Shown one piece after another: positions 24,446 to 33,364 of a stretch of DNA of 42,885 bases; positions within the stretch are counted from its first letter, which is position 1, and every line of letters begins with the position of its first letter. A model generated the notes under the pieces. The model ran no database searches, was not told the DNA's origin, and saw only the letters and a program-made list of their open reading frames with translations. Location of the stretch: positions 1 through 42,885 of the forward strand of contig NZ_JAHLEC010000025.1 in assembly GCF_018861705.1 (NCBI RefSeq), written 5' to 3'. The stretch is from Clostridium psychrophilum (GTDB lineage: Bacteria; Bacillota; Clostridia; Clostridiales; Clostridiaceae). Both the position numbers and the translations under genes were made by a program.

Positions 24446-24474
24446 AGTATAGATATCCTTTACATTGTTGTCAA
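24446..24474 (-). promoter_or_regulatory. Promoter of galM
   Basis: On the minus strand TTGACA (plus 24469-24474), 17 bases, TATACT (24446-24451). No AraR box or cre is visible beside it. Confidence 0.65.
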
Positions 24475-24528
24475 CTTCAATAGTCAGTCCATATCAATTT
24501 GAGTATAGATGTGAATGTGCACCCCTTA

Positions 24529-24870
24529 TTATTTACCGAAAGTTTCTTTCCAGTCTTTAGCAAATTTTTCTATTCCAGCATCTGTTAATGGATGTTTTAT
24601 CATTTGTTTGATTATTTTAAGTGGAACTGTAGCAATATGTGCCCCTGCAACTGCTGCATCTGTAACATGCATTGGGTTTCTTATGCTAGCTGCAATTATT
24701 TCAGTATCAATTGCGTGCAGTTTAAATATTGTAACAATGGTTCTTATTAAGTCCATAGCATTAGCATTTATATCATCAAGTCTTCCGAGGAATGGACTTA
24801 CATAAGATGCTCCTGCTCTTGCTGCAAGTAAAGCTTGTCCAGCACTAAATATTAATGTACGATTTTTCTT
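24529..24870 (-). pseudogene. tal: Transaldolase (TalC/MipB type), C-terminal half only
   Basis: Directly after the araA stop the frame reads [20 protein letters not shown] and continues through [31 protein letters not shown] and [12 protein letters not shown] to a normal stop: 113 residues of a protein that is normally about 215. The first half is missing, including the catalytic lysine of the Schiff base (about residue 85). The family usually reads NVTLIFS; here NRTLIFS stands at the break. I recall that clostridial arabinose loci carry tal and tkt between araA and galM, so a deletion that removed the 5' half of tal explains the structure. By chance the remnant is in frame with araA across one TAG. 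The internal ATG at 24756 has no ribosome site. Confidence 0.9.
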
Positions 24871-26337
24871 CTATCTTGTTGTATCTTTCATAATGTTTCT
24901 TAATTTTGTATTATGATCTATTATGACAGTTTCGAGTCCTACCATGCGACTCCAATCATATACTTGATCGACGCTTAATTTTAATGTAATAACTGTATGA
25001 TGACCACCACCAGAATAAATCCATGCTTTAACACCATCACTAAAGTTTGGTTCTGGTTTCCATACCATCTTAGCTACAGGTAAGTTTGGCATATCTTCTG
25101 TAGGCTTAACTGCTGTTAATTCGTTAATGATCAAACGATAATGAGTTCCTAAATCGAGCATAGATACTGCAACTCCAGCTCCAACGCTTCCGTTAAAAAT
25201 TAGACGAGCAGGATCTTCTTTATCGCCAATTCCTAGTGGTTTAACAATTACACTAGGTTTGTCTGATGCAAATGTTGGATCAACTTCAAGCATATGTGCA
25301 CCTAGAATTCTTTCATTTCCAGTACTTAATTCGTACATGTAATCTTCCATAAATCCTGTTTTTTGATTACTTGTCATAACCTTAAACATTCTTGATAGTG
25401 CTGCAGTTTTCCAATCTCCTTCTCCAGCAAATCCATAACCCTCTGCATTTAATCTTTGAACTGCAAGGCCTGGCAATTGTTTCATGCCATATAGATCTTC
25501 AAAGTTTGTTGTAAATGCTGTGTAATTTCCTGCTTTTAGGAAAGTTCTTAATCCCTTTTCAATTCTAATTTGTTCTTTTACATGTTCCTCGTAGAATTTA
25601 GGATCATTATCTCCTATATCCATAATGTATATTTTCTTGAATTCTTCGTATGTAACATCTACATCTTTTTCTGAAACTTTACTTATCTCTGCTACTAAAT
25701 CACCAATTGCATAATAATCAACTGTCCAACCAAATTTAATTTGGGCTTCTATTTTATCACCTTCAGTAACAGCAACATTACGCATGTTATCACCAAATCG
25801 GGCTACTTTTATTTCTTGACTTATAATAAACCCTACTGCTACATTCATCCAATCAGCAATTTCTTTTTTTATTTCATCTTTTTCCCAATATCCAAATATA
25901 ACTTTGTTATGTTTATTTAGTCTTGCATTAATAAAACCATATTCACGGTCTCCATGAGCACTTTGATGTAGATTCATATAATCCATATCAATTGTTTTCC
26001 ATGGAATATGTTCACTAAATTGAGTTGCCAAATGTAATAGTGGTTTTTGTAATAATTTTGTACCTGCTATCCACATTTTAGCAGGTGAGAATGTATGCAT
26101 CCAAGTTATTACACCAGCTACTTCATCATTGTAATTTACTTCTTTCATTAAACGTGTAATTTCATCAGCAGATGTTGCAAGTGACTTAAAAACTATAGTG
26201 TATGGTAATTTTCCACTCTTATTTAAACCATCTGCGATTGCCAAAGAATCTTTTTTTACTTCATCTAAAGCATCTTGACCATATAAGTTTTGACTACCTA
26301 CTATAAACCAAAATTTCATTTTTTTATTTTTAAGCAT
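24871..26337 (-). CDS. araA: L-arabinose isomerase
   Basis: Converts L-arabinose to L-ribulose in the cytoplasm, using Mn2+. The 488 residues show the family from the start (FWFIVGSQNLYGQDAL) through MHTFSPAKMWIAG, the active-site block LNAEGYGFAGEGDWKTAAL with a metal-binding Glu (about residue 305), GAHMLEVDP and the metal-binding His in GGGHHTVI. The protein ends at DHNTKLRNIMKDTTR, slightly earlier than the 496-500 residues of B. subtilis and E. coli AraA. ATG follows AGGAGG at 9 bases. It is third in the unit araB-araD-araA, 19 bases after araD. The deletion junction of the transaldolase lies directly after its stop, so the last codons may also have been affected. Confidence 0.95.
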   Translation of the reverse strand: MLKNKKMKFWFIVGSQNLYGQDALDEVKKDSLAIADGLNKSGKLPYTIVFKSLATSADEITRLMKEVNYNDEVAGVITWMHTFSPAKMWIAGTKLLQKPLLHLATQFSEHIPWKTIDMDYMNLHQSAHGDREYGFINARLNKHNKVIFGYWEKDEIKKEIADWMNVAVGFIISQEIKVARFGDNMRNVAVTEGDKIEAQIKFGWTVDYYAIGDLVAEISKVSEKDVDVTYEEFKKIYIMDIGDNDPKFYEEHVKEQIRIEKGLRTFLKAGNYTAFTTNFEDLYGMKQLPGLAVQRLNAEGYGFAGEGDWKTAALSRMFKVMTSNQKTGFMEDYMYELSTGNERILGAHMLEVDPTFASDKPSVIVKPLGIGDKEDPARLIFNGSVGAGVAVSMLDLGTHYRLIINELTAVKPTEDMPNLPVAKMVWKPEPNFSDGVKAWIYSGGGHHTVITLKLSVDQVYDWSRMVGLETVIIDHNTKLRNIMKDTTR

Positions 26338-26356
26338 TGTATATTACCTCCTCATC

Positions 26357-27058
26357 CTATTTTTTAGCTTGTCCATAATATGCATTTTTTCCATGTTTAC
26401 GATTAAAGTGTTTGTCGAGTAACACTCCATCCATTTTAATATTATGTGGATTTAACTGAAGTGAATGGTATGCCATTTTCGCAACTTCTTCAAGTACTAC
26501 TGAGTTATGAACTGCATTTTTGGGACTTGTTCCCCAAGTAAATGGTCCATGGTCATTAACGAGTACTCCAGGTATTTGATCTGGATTTATCTTATTTTTA
26601 TTAAAAGTTTCAACTACAACATTCCCAGTTTCTTTTTCATAGTCTTTAGTTATCTCAAGTTGACTCATTGCCCTAGTTACTGGTATGTCACCATAAAAAT
26701 AATCACCATGAGTGGTTCCAGCAGCTGGAATAGAAACACCTGCCTGAGCAAAAGAAACTGCCCAAGGAGAATGTGTATGAACTACGCCCAAAATATTCGA
26801 GAATTTTTTATATAAAACTAAGTGTGTTGGTGTATCACTTGATGGATTTAATTTGCCTTCAACTATATTTCCATCCATATCAACAACAACCATATCACTA
26901 GCACTCATTTGATCGTATTCAACACCGCTAGGTTTTATAACTATTAAACCTTTTGCACGGTCAATTCCAGATACATTACCCCAAGTGAAAGTTACTAAGT
27001 TATATTGAGGTAATAACAAATTTGCTTCGAATACTTGTTGTTTTAAATCCTCTAACAT
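26357..27058 (-). CDS. araD: L-ribulose-5-phosphate 4-epimerase
   Basis: Class II aldolase-fold enzyme of 233 residues that converts L-ribulose-5-phosphate to D-xylulose-5-phosphate, the exit into the pentose phosphate pathway. Marks: [12 protein letters not shown] near the start, [11 protein letters not shown], the zinc ligands in [14 protein letters not shown] (about residues 94-107) and the third His in [11 protein letters not shown] (about 167-177). Its start codon is three bases after the araB stop, and its ribosome site GGAGGG overlaps the end of araB, so translation is coupled. Confidence 0.95.
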   Translation of the reverse strand: MLEDLKQQVFEANLLLPQYNLVTFTWGNVSGIDRAKGLIVIKPSGVEYDQMSASDMVVVDMDGNIVEGKLNPSSDTPTHLVLYKKFSNILGVVHTHSPWAVSFAQAGVSIPAAGTTHGDYFYGDIPVTRAMSQLEITKDYEKETGNVVVETFNKNKINPDQIPGVLVNDHGPFTWGTSPKNAVHNSVVLEEVAKMAYHSLQLNPHNIKMDGVLLDKHFNRKHGKNAYYGQAKK

Positions 27059-27061
27059 AAA

Positions 27062-28747
27062 TTAGCCCTCCTTCGATACAGATTCCTTAATCTTCTTCAA
27101 GTGTTTCATTACATCATTTGCGCCACGGCCAAAGTAATCGTGTAATTTTACATACTCTTTATAAATTGCTTCGTATCTCTTCACATTCTCTGGAATTGGT
27201 TTTATTGATTTCTCTTTAAGTCTTGCCATTTGTTTTGAAGCCTCTTGTATAGTATCAAATCCATTTGCCTGCTTGCCTGCGGCTACTGCTGCAAACATTG
27301 CGGCTCCAATAGCTGGTGCTTGATGATGTTCTGATATAAACATTTCTTTATTAGTAACATCTGCATAAATTTGATTTAGCATTTGATTTCTATGAGGTAA
27401 TCCTCCACAAACAGTTAAGTTGTCTATTGGTACTCCATTTTGTTCAAATGTATCTATAATTAGTCTTTTTCCAAATGCTGTCGCCTCTATTAAACAACGA
27501 TAGATTTCTTCGGGTTTCGTATCCATGTTCATTCCGAGTATTAAACCAGTTAAATCTGTATCTACGAGTATTGAACGATTTCCGTTCCACCAATCTAACG
27601 CTATTAATCCACTCTCACCAATTTTTAACTTATTAGCTTTTTGTTCAAGTAGTTGATGAATATTCAAACCCTTTTTCTCTGCCTCTTTAAAATATCTTTC
27701 TGGAACTTGATTGTCTACAAACCATCCAAAAATGTCTCCAACAGCATTCTGACCAGATTCATATGCATAAAATCCTGGTACAGCACCATCTTTCACAACT
27801 CCACACATGCCAGGTACTGGTATCTCTTTTTCTCCAAGTGTAATATCACAAGTGGATGTACCCATAATATTAAGCATCGTTCTAGGCCTTACAACTCCTG
27901 TTGGAGCAACAGATACATGAGCATCAACATTGCCTACAGCTACTGCAATCCCTTTATTCAATCCAGTAGCTCTTGCTACTGTTTCAATTAATCCACCTGC
28001 TTTAGTTCCTACGGGATAAAACTTAGTACCAATTTTTTCATCTATTACATTTTCCATTAGAGGATTTAGTTCTTTAAAAAATTGTTTGCTTGGGAATCCT
28101 GTTTCAGCATTCCACATTGCTTTGTAACCTGCTGTTGTTGCATTTTTTATTTTATTTCCAGTTAACTGCCAAGTCAACCAATCTGTTGCTTCCATAAAAG
28201 TATCCATAGCTTTGTACACATCAGGTGCTTCTTCAGCTATTTGCATAAGTTTTGGGAATAGCCATTCTGAGGAAATTTTACCACCATAATACTGAAGCCA
28301 TGGTTCATTACGTTTTCTCGCTATTGCATTTAATCTATCTGCCTGATCTTGCGCTGCATGATGTTTCCAAAGTTTAACCCATGCATGTGGATTATCATGC
28401 CATTCTTTTATATTCATTAAAGGAGTACCATCCTTTTTAACAGGAAGTACAGTACATGATGTAAAATCAATAGCTACACCTATAATATCATCCTTTGAAA
28501 TTGTCTTTGTTGCCTCATTAACTGCATCGAAAACTGTTGCTATAAAACATTCATAATAATCATTTGGATCCTGAAGTGCCCAATTATTACCTAATTTAAT
28601 TGTAGTCCCAGGTAATGTTTCGTCAATTACCGCACTTGGGTAATTTTTTACTGCAGAACATACAACCTTTCCATTATCTAAGTTTACAACCACTGCCCTT
28701 GAAGACAATGTTCCATAATCAACTCCAACTGTATATTTCGTTGTCAT
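27062..28747 (-). CDS. araB: Ribulokinase (FGGY family)
   Basis: Phosphorylates L-ribulose with ATP. The 561-residue length matches Bacillus AraB (560). N-terminal phosphate motif GVDYGTLSSRAVVV (about residues 8-21), substrate region LQYYGGKISSEWLFPKLM, NIMGTSTCDI (about 289-298) and the C-terminal FGGY block VCGGLPHRNQMLNQIYADV (about 447-465). ATG follows AGGAGG at 8 bases. It is first in the minus-strand operon. The promoter at 28786-28814 overlaps an AraR-type box, and a cre lies downstream of it, so it should be induced by arabinose and repressed by preferred sugars. Confidence 0.95.
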   Translation of the reverse strand: MTTKYTVGVDYGTLSSRAVVVNLDNGKVVCSAVKNYPSAVIDETLPGTTIKLGNNWALQDPNDYYECFIATVFDAVNEATKTISKDDIIGVAIDFTSCTVLPVKKDGTPLMNIKEWHDNPHAWVKLWKHHAAQDQADRLNAIARKRNEPWLQYYGGKISSEWLFPKLMQIAEEAPDVYKAMDTFMEATDWLTWQLTGNKIKNATTAGYKAMWNAETGFPSKQFFKELNPLMENVIDEKIGTKFYPVGTKAGGLIETVARATGLNKGIAVAVGNVDAHVSVAPTGVVRPRTMLNIMGTSTCDITLGEKEIPVPGMCGVVKDGAVPGFYAYESGQNAVGDIFGWFVDNQVPERYFKEAEKKGLNIHQLLEQKANKLKIGESGLIALDWWNGNRSILVDTDLTGLILGMNMDTKPEEIYRCLIEATAFGKRLIIDTFEQNGVPIDNLTVCGGLPHRNQMLNQIYADVTNKEMFISEHHQAPAIGAAMFAAVAAGKQANGFDTIQEASKQMARLKEKSIKPIPENVKRYEAIYKEYVKLHDYFGRGANDVMKHLKKIKESVSKEG

Positions 28748-28765
28748 TTTACTGACCTCCTTTTA

Positions 28766-28780
28766 AGTAATCGCTTTCAA
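28766..28780 (-). promoter_or_regulatory. cre site (CcpA) in the araB leader
   Basis: The minus strand reads TTGAAAGCGATTACT, an exact match to WTGNAANCGNWNNCW. It lies just downstream of the araB start point, a road-block position for carbon catabolite repression. Confidence 0.75.
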
Positions 28781-28785
28781 TACAA

Positions 28786-28814
28786 ACTATAGTATTTATT
28801 CGTACAAATGTCAA
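28786..28814 (-). promoter_or_regulatory. Promoter of araBDA
   Basis: On the minus strand TTGACA (plus 28809-28814), 17 bases, TATAGT (28786-28791). The spacer contains an AraR-type box, so repressor and RNA polymerase should exclude each other. Confidence 0.85.
28794..28809. promoter_or_regulatory. AraR operator 1 (araB side)
   Basis: ATTTATTCGTACAAAT, an imperfect palindrome close to the ATTTGTACGTACAAAT type bound by AraR. It lies inside the araB promoter. Confidence 0.8.
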
Positions 28815-28826
28815 TACATATTTATT

Positions 28827-28842
28827 ATTTATACGTACTAAT
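28827..28842. promoter_or_regulatory. AraR operator 2 (araB-araR intergenic)
   Basis: ATTTATACGTACTAAT, with the CGTAC core. It is 33 bp centre to centre from operator 1, close to three helical turns, so two dimers can bind on one face. It lies between the divergent araB and araR promoters. Confidence 0.8.
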
Positions 28843-28854
28843 TTTTGAATGTCA

Positions 28855-28883
28855 TTGTGAATGGCCCAATCATCTGATATACT
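28855..28883 (+). promoter_or_regulatory. Promoter of araR
   Basis: TTGTGA (28855-28860), 17 bases, TATACT (28878-28883) preceded by TGA, an extended -10. The operators lie upstream of it, so autorepression would be weaker than control of araB. Confidence 0.6.
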
Positions 28884-28916
28884 ATTTTATGAAATAAATT
28901 ATTATAGGAGATATGT

Positions 28917-30002
28917 ATGAAACATAAATATGAAGAAATAATAGATAAAATTGTTGATTGGGCAATCACAGAAAAATATAAGCCTAATGATAAGCTCCCA
29001 ACTGAATCTGAACTAATGTCTCTTTTTAACGTTAGCAGACATACTGTAAGAAGAGCTATCAGTGATTTAAATGCTCAGCAATATGTTTATAGAATACAAG
29101 GGAGTGGCATATATCTTTCTGATTGGAAACAAAATAGTATTCATTTAATAAAGAATATAAATATAGGTGTTCTTACAACTCATATATCCAATTATATATT
29201 TCCAGATATAATTCGTGGAATTGAAAGTACTCTATATGCGCAGTCTTATTCTCTTTTATTATCATCTACTAGTAATAATATAATGCTTGAAAATAGTAAT
29301 TTAAAAAATTTGTTAGCGCATAAAATAGATGGCCTTATTTTAGAGCCAACAAAAAGTGCATATCAAATTCACAATCTAGAATATTTAAATAGTATAATAT
29401 CTAAAAATATTCCTATTGTTATGCTTAATGCTTCCTATTATGGAATCAACGTACCCAGCTTACGCGTTAATGATTTTAATGGTGGTATTATGGCCACTAA
29501 ACACCTAATTTCTTTAGGTCACACTAATATAATGGGTATATTTAAAGTTGATGATTCTCAAGGTCTCCATAGAATGAATGGATTTATTACAGAATGTCAA
29601 AACAATGAAATTCCGCCATCACCAAATCAAATTTTAACTTACCTTTCAGAAGAAGTAGAAACAGTATTGCCACAAAGAATAGAGGTTGTACTCAAATCTG
29701 AGAAACGCCCTACAGGTATATTTTGTTATAATGATGAAATTGCATACATGGTGTTAAACATTGCACATAAATTAGATTTGAGAGTTCCTGATGATCTTTC
29801 AATTATTGGTTTTGATGACTCTATGCTCTCAAAAATCATGGATCCAAAATTAACCTCAATAACACATCCAAAAGAACAAATGGGTAAGGATGCCGCTAAT
29901 TTAATAATAAAATTAGTTAATAATAATAATAAATTCGATGAAAGTGATTCTATATTATATGAACCAAGTATCGTTATTCGTAATTCAACTACATTACTCT
30001 AG
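28917..30002 (+). CDS. araR: AraR, GntR-type arabinose-responsive repressor
   Basis: A 361-residue repressor of chimeric build: an N-terminal GntR winged helix (about residues 1-70, with LPTESELMSLFNVSRHTVRRAISDLNAQQYVYRIQGSG) fused to a LacI/GalR-type sugar-binding domain (NIGVLTTHISNYIFPDIIRGI, LISLGHTNIMGIF, PTGIFCYNDEIAYMVL, DLSIIGFDDS). This is the AraR architecture. L-arabinose binding should release it from DNA. It is divergent from araB and upstream of araE; the four CGTAC/TGTAC-type boxes in this region are its expected sites. ATG 28917 follows AGGAG. A terminator follows at 30018-30065. Confidence 0.93.
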   Translation: MKHKYEEIIDKIVDWAITEKYKPNDKLPTESELMSLFNVSRHTVRRAISDLNAQQYVYRIQGSGIYLSDWKQNSIHLIKNINIGVLTTHISNYIFPDIIRGIESTLYAQSYSLLLSSTSNNIMLENSNLKNLLAHKIDGLILEPTKSAYQIHNLEYLNSIISKNIPIVMLNASYYGINVPSLRVNDFNGGIMATKHLISLGHTNIMGIFKVDDSQGLHRMNGFITECQNNEIPPSPNQILTYLSEEVETVLPQRIEVVLKSEKRPTGIFCYNDEIAYMVLNIAHKLDLRVPDDLSIIGFDDSMLSKIMDPKLTSITHPKEQMGKDAANLIIKLVNNNNKFDESDSILYEPSIVIRNSTTLL

Positions 30003-30017
30003 TAAAAGCAATAAACC

Positions 30018-30065
30018 AAAAAACATAAACTATTATAATAACTTATAGTGGTTTATGTTTTTTTG
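30018..30065 (+). terminator. Terminator of araR
   Basis: AAAAAACATAAAC (30018-30030) pairs with GTTTATGTTTTTT (30051-30063), with an inner helix TATTATA/TATAGTG. A run of T follows. Confidence 0.9.
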
Positions 30066-30071
30066 GATATT

Positions 30072-30087
30072 ATTTGTACCTATGATT
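30072..30087. promoter_or_regulatory. AraR operator 3 (upstream of araE)
   Basis: ATTTGTACCTATGATT. The left half-site is perfect and the right half degenerate. It is 32 bp from operator 4, again about three turns. Confidence 0.6.
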
Positions 30088-30098
30088 ATATATATGTA

Positions 30099-30127
30099 TT
30101 GACATTTGTACGTATATATATTATTAT
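30099..30127 (+). promoter_or_regulatory. Promoter of araE
   Basis: TTGACA (30099-30104), 17 bases, TATTAT (30122-30127). As in araB, an AraR box fills the spacer. Confidence 0.8.
30104..30119. promoter_or_regulatory. AraR operator 4 (in the araE promoter)
   Basis: ATTTGTACGTATATAT; 11 bases from the left match the ATTTGTACGTACAAAT type. It occupies the spacer of the araE promoter, so binding should block transcription. Confidence 0.75.
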
Positions 30128-30131
30128 TGAT

Positions 30132-30146
30132 TTGTAATCGCTTGCA
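30132..30146 (+). promoter_or_regulatory. cre site (CcpA) in the araE leader
   Basis: TTGTAATCGCTTGCA matches WTGNAANCGNWNNCW at every position and lies right after the araE -10, the same arrangement as in araB. Confidence 0.8.
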
Positions 30147-30199
30147 ATTTTACATAAAACTTATAAAACTTATAAACCAATATATGAGGAGGAAATAAA

Positions 30200-31597
30200 A
30201 TGTCAAAAACGCATAAAAGTAAACGTTCTTTAATGTTTATCATTCTAATATCATGTGCCGCTGGTTTAGGTGGTTTATTATATGGATATGATACAGCCGT
30301 AATATCAGGAGCAATCGGTGCCTTGCAGAAATTGTATGGTTTATCACCTGCGATGGAAGGTTTAGTAATTTCAAGTATTATGATCGGTGGTGTTGCAGGT
30401 GTTGGTATATCTGGATTTCTAGGAGATTTCATTGGCAGAAAAAAGGTATTAATGTTTGCAGCTGCTTTATTTGGTGTATCTGCACTCGCCTCTGCACTAT
30501 CACATTCAGTTGAAGCTTTAATTATTGCTCGAATAATTGGAGGTCTAGGTATTGGCATGGCTTCTGCCTTATCTGTAACTTATATTACAGAATGTGCACC
30601 ACCTGCAATTCGTGGTAGACTTTCCGCACTATATCAATTGTTCACTATCTCAGGAATGTGTCTTACATACTTTATAAACTTATGGATTGTTAACATGGGT
30701 AGTGATGCTTGGCTTACAACAACCGGATGGAGATGGATGCTAGCTTGTGGTATATTCCCATCTATCGTATTCCTATTAACATTATTCTTCGTTCCAGAAA
30801 GTCCACGTTATTTAGTAAAAGCAGGAAAATTAGATCAAGCTTCCGCTGTACTTAATAAAATTAACGGACCAGTAATAGGAAAACAAGAATTCGATTCTAT
30901 ATCTAATTCATTAGAAGTTGAAAAAAGTTCATCTCTTAAACAACTTTTTAAACCAGGACTTCGTAAAGCATTGTTAATTGGAATTTTTCTTGCCATCTTT
31001 AATCAAGCAGTTGGCATGAATTCAATAACATATTATGGTCCTAAAATATTTGAAATGATTGGTTTTAAAACTAATTCAAGTTTCCTTGCAACAAGTGTAG
31101 TTGGCGTTGTCGATGTAATCGCTACCGTACTTGCTATGTTCCTAATAGATAAAGTTGGACGTAAGAAGTTAATGTCGATTGGTTCTGCATTAATGGCTAT
31201 CTTTATGCTATTCATAGGTCTAGCATTCTATACGCATTATGGAAACGGAATGGTAATTTTATTCTTAATTCTTGGTTTTGTTGCTTCATTCTGTATATCA
31301 ATGGGACCAATTCCTTGGATTATGATTCCAGAAATATTTCCAAATTATTTAAGAGCAAGAGCAACAGGTATTGCAACAATGTTCCTATGGGGCGCTAATT
31401 GGGCCATAGGTCAATTTACGCCAATGCTACTTAGTAGCATCGGTGGTGCATTTACCTTCTGGATATTCTGTGGCTTAAATGTTATTTGCTTCATATTCGT
31501 TACAACAATGGTTCCAGAAACAAAAAATAAATCTTTAGAAGAAATTGAAAAATTTTGGATTCCTAAAAATCAAAAAAACGCTAATGCAAAAGGTTAG
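30200..31597 (+). CDS. araE: Sugar:H+ symporter of the MFS, probable arabinose importer
   Basis: A 465-residue, 12-helix transporter of the sugar-porter family. Signatures: GGLLYGYDTAVISGAIGAL (about residues 24-42), GFLGDFIGRKKVL, the PESPRYL motif closing helix 6, the helix-7 region NQAVGMNSITYYGPKIF and the C-terminal VPETKNKSLEEIE. These are shared by AraE and XylE-type carriers. The arabinose assignment comes from the AraR boxes and cre before it and from the araR and araBDA genes nearby. GAGGAGG stands before ATG 30200. It ends in a terminator at 31615-31655. Confidence 0.9.
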   Translation: MSKTHKSKRSLMFIILISCAAGLGGLLYGYDTAVISGAIGALQKLYGLSPAMEGLVISSIMIGGVAGVGISGFLGDFIGRKKVLMFAAALFGVSALASALSHSVEALIIARIIGGLGIGMASALSVTYITECAPPAIRGRLSALYQLFTISGMCLTYFINLWIVNMGSDAWLTTTGWRWMLACGIFPSIVFLLTLFFVPESPRYLVKAGKLDQASAVLNKINGPVIGKQEFDSISNSLEVEKSSSLKQLFKPGLRKALLIGIFLAIFNQAVGMNSITYYGPKIFEMIGFKTNSSFLATSVVGVVDVIATVLAMFLIDKVGRKKLMSIGSALMAIFMLFIGLAFYTHYGNGMVILFLILGFVASFCISMGPIPWIMIPEIFPNYLRARATGIATMFLWGANWAIGQFTPMLLSSIGGAFTFWIFCGLNVICFIFVTTMVPETKNKSLEEIEKFWIPKNQKNANAKG

Positions 31598-31614
31598 TTG
31601 ATTTTAAGAATATA

Positions 31615-31655
31615 AAATAGAGATATAAACCAATATTGGTTTATATCTCTATTTT
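31615..31655. terminator. Terminator of araE
   Basis: AAATAGAGATATAAACC pairs perfectly with GGTTTATATCTCTATTT and a T run follows. It also faces the convergent CsbD-like gene. Confidence 0.92.
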
Positions 31656-31688
31656 TTTACTTTTAATCTGCTAAGTTTAAAGTAATGA

Positions 31689-31913
31689 CTATTGCTCTTT
31701 TGTGTTCTCATCCTTCTTGTCCATAACATCATTAATCTTCCTTGCAATATTCTCTTTAACGCTACCAAACTTTTCTTTTAGATCTCCCATTTGTGATTGA
31801 ATTTTTCCATTAAGTTCTGTTTCTTCACTACCAGTTGCTTTTCCCATATTCTCTTTAGTTCTTCCCATAATTTTATCTTTTGCTGAATCAAACTTATTTC
31901 TTATATCTGACAT
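31689..31913 (-). CDS. CsbD-family small stress protein
   Basis: A 74-residue, highly charged, probably helical protein. The CsbD signature is clear: KFDSAKDKIMGRTKENMGK followed by ATGSEETELNGKIQSQMGD. CsbD proteins are general-stress proteins of unknown biochemical role. GGAGGTG precedes ATG 31913. It is a single gene between the arabinose and rhamnose regions. Confidence 0.85.
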   Translation of the reverse strand: MSDIRNKFDSAKDKIMGRTKENMGKATGSEETELNGKIQSQMGDLKEKFGSVKENIARKINDVMDKKDENTKEQ

Positions 31914-32071
31914 TTTACACCTCCAATAATTTATTTAAACATAAAATCTGTCCATACTACAATTAAACTTTATATTATATTCTTAATATTAATAGTATGA
32001 ACATAAATTACCATTTCTATTACAACACCAGTAAGTTCTATAGGAATTAAAAGAACTTAATAACAAAAATA

Positions 32072-32095
32072 AATCCTAGTAATTAAGCTAGGATT
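32072..32095 (-). terminator. Terminator of rhaD-fucO
   Basis: AATCCTAG (32072-32079) and CTAGGATT (32088-32095) form an 8-bp stem. On the minus strand TATTTTTG follows, so it terminates the fucO side. The rest of 31914-32169 is AT-rich without a gene. Confidence 0.75.
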
Positions 32096-32169
32096 CACTG
32101 CTACTTTGAACATATTAAATTGTATCTTACTAATATTCATATGTTTAAGATATTTTGATTTAATAAATA

Positions 32170-33321
32170 TTAAAAAATTGATTTGTAGACTTCAAATATC
32201 TCTTTAACGCTTGTATCTCTTGGATTACCTGGAGTACATGCATCTGCCATAGCTGACTGCGCAAGTGCACCCAAATCTTCTTTTTTAACTCCAATTTCTT
32301 TTAATGTCTTTGGAATACCAACATCTTGTGAAAGTTTCTTAACAGCACCAATAGCTGCCTTTCTATATTCATCTTGGGACATATCATCAACATTTGGAAC
32401 TCGCATAGCGCGGGCTACTTCTCTGTATTTTTCTCCAGTAGAACCTGCATTATATTCCATAACATAAGGTAATATTACTGCATTAGCAATTCCATGTGGA
32501 GTGTCATAAAAAGCTCCAAGTGGATGTGCCATACCATGAACAAGGCCAAGTCCTACATTGCTAAATCCCATGCCTGCAACATACTGCCCAAGGGCCATAT
32601 CTTCTCTTCCCTTTGGTTCATTAGCCACTGCACTTCTAAGTGAACGTGAAATTATTTCAATAGCTTTTAAATGAAGTGTATCTGTAAGTTCCCATGCACC
32701 TTTTGTAATATATCCCTCAATTGCATGAGTTAGTGCATCCATACCAGTTGCTGCTGTTAAGCTCTTTGGCATTGATGACATCATTTCTGAATCAACAACT
32801 GCTATGACTGGAATATCATGTGGATCTACACATACAAATTTACGTTTTCTTTCTTCATCAGTTATTACATAATTAATAGTAACTTCTGCTGCAGTTCCAG
32901 CTGTTGTTGGAATTGCAATAATAGGAACCGATTTGTTTTTAGTAATAGCTGCCCCTTCAAGACCTCTTACATCTGAAAATTCAGGATTATTTATAATAAT
33001 ACCTATAGCTTTTGCAGTATCAATAGATGAACCCCCACCAATAGCCACTAGGTAATCTGCACCAATTTCTTTAAACTTTGCAATCCCACTTTTTACAACA
33101 TTTATAGTAGGGTTAGCTTTTACGCCATCAAAAATATCAAAATCTAAGCCACTTTCCTTAAGTAAATTCGTTACCTTGCAAGCCACATTAAATTTTATTA
33201 AATCTTTATCAGTTACCACTAATGCTTTTTTAAGCCCTCTGGTTTTAACCTCTGCAGCAATATTTCCAATTGCTCCTGCTCCTATATAGCTTGTCTCATT
33301 TAAAACCATTCTATTTGCCAT
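32170..33321 (-). CDS. fucO: Lactaldehyde reductase / 1,2-propanediol oxidoreductase (iron-dependent)
   Basis: Reduces the L-lactaldehyde made by RhaD to 1,2-propanediol with NADH, regenerating NAD+ during anaerobic growth on rhamnose. The 383 residues match FucO (382-383). Marks: the NAD-binding AIGGGSSIDTAKAIGI (about residues 93-108) and the Fe2+ ligands in GMDALTHAIEGYI (Asp and His, about 194-206) and GMAHPLGAFYDTPHGIAN (His and His, about 261-278). The frame is open up to 33396, but ATG 33321 with AGGAG upstream starts the conserved MANRMVLNETSYIG. It lies 43 bases after rhaD in the same operon. Confidence 0.93.
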   Translation of the reverse strand: MANRMVLNETSYIGAGAIGNIAAEVKTRGLKKALVVTDKDLIKFNVACKVTNLLKESGLDFDIFDGVKANPTINVVKSGIAKFKEIGADYLVAIGGGSSIDTAKAIGIIINNPEFSDVRGLEGAAITKNKSVPIIAIPTTAGTAAEVTINYVITDEERKRKFVCVDPHDIPVIAVVDSEMMSSMPKSLTAATGMDALTHAIEGYITKGAWELTDTLHLKAIEIISRSLRSAVANEPKGREDMALGQYVAGMGFSNVGLGLVHGMAHPLGAFYDTPHGIANAVILPYVMEYNAGSTGEKYREVARAMRVPNVDDMSQDEYRKAAIGAVKKLSQDVGIPKTLKEIGVKKEDLGALAQSAMADACTPGNPRDTSVKEIFEVYKSIF

Positions 33322-33364
33322 AATAATCAATCTCCTTTTAGAATATATTTTTTCTAAAATGTTG

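Noticed and set aside
24529-26337. AraA-transaldolase fusion protein by read-through of the TAG
   Set aside because: The remnant lacks the catalytic half, and no read-through signal was seen around the TAG. In-frame continuation has a one-in-three chance.
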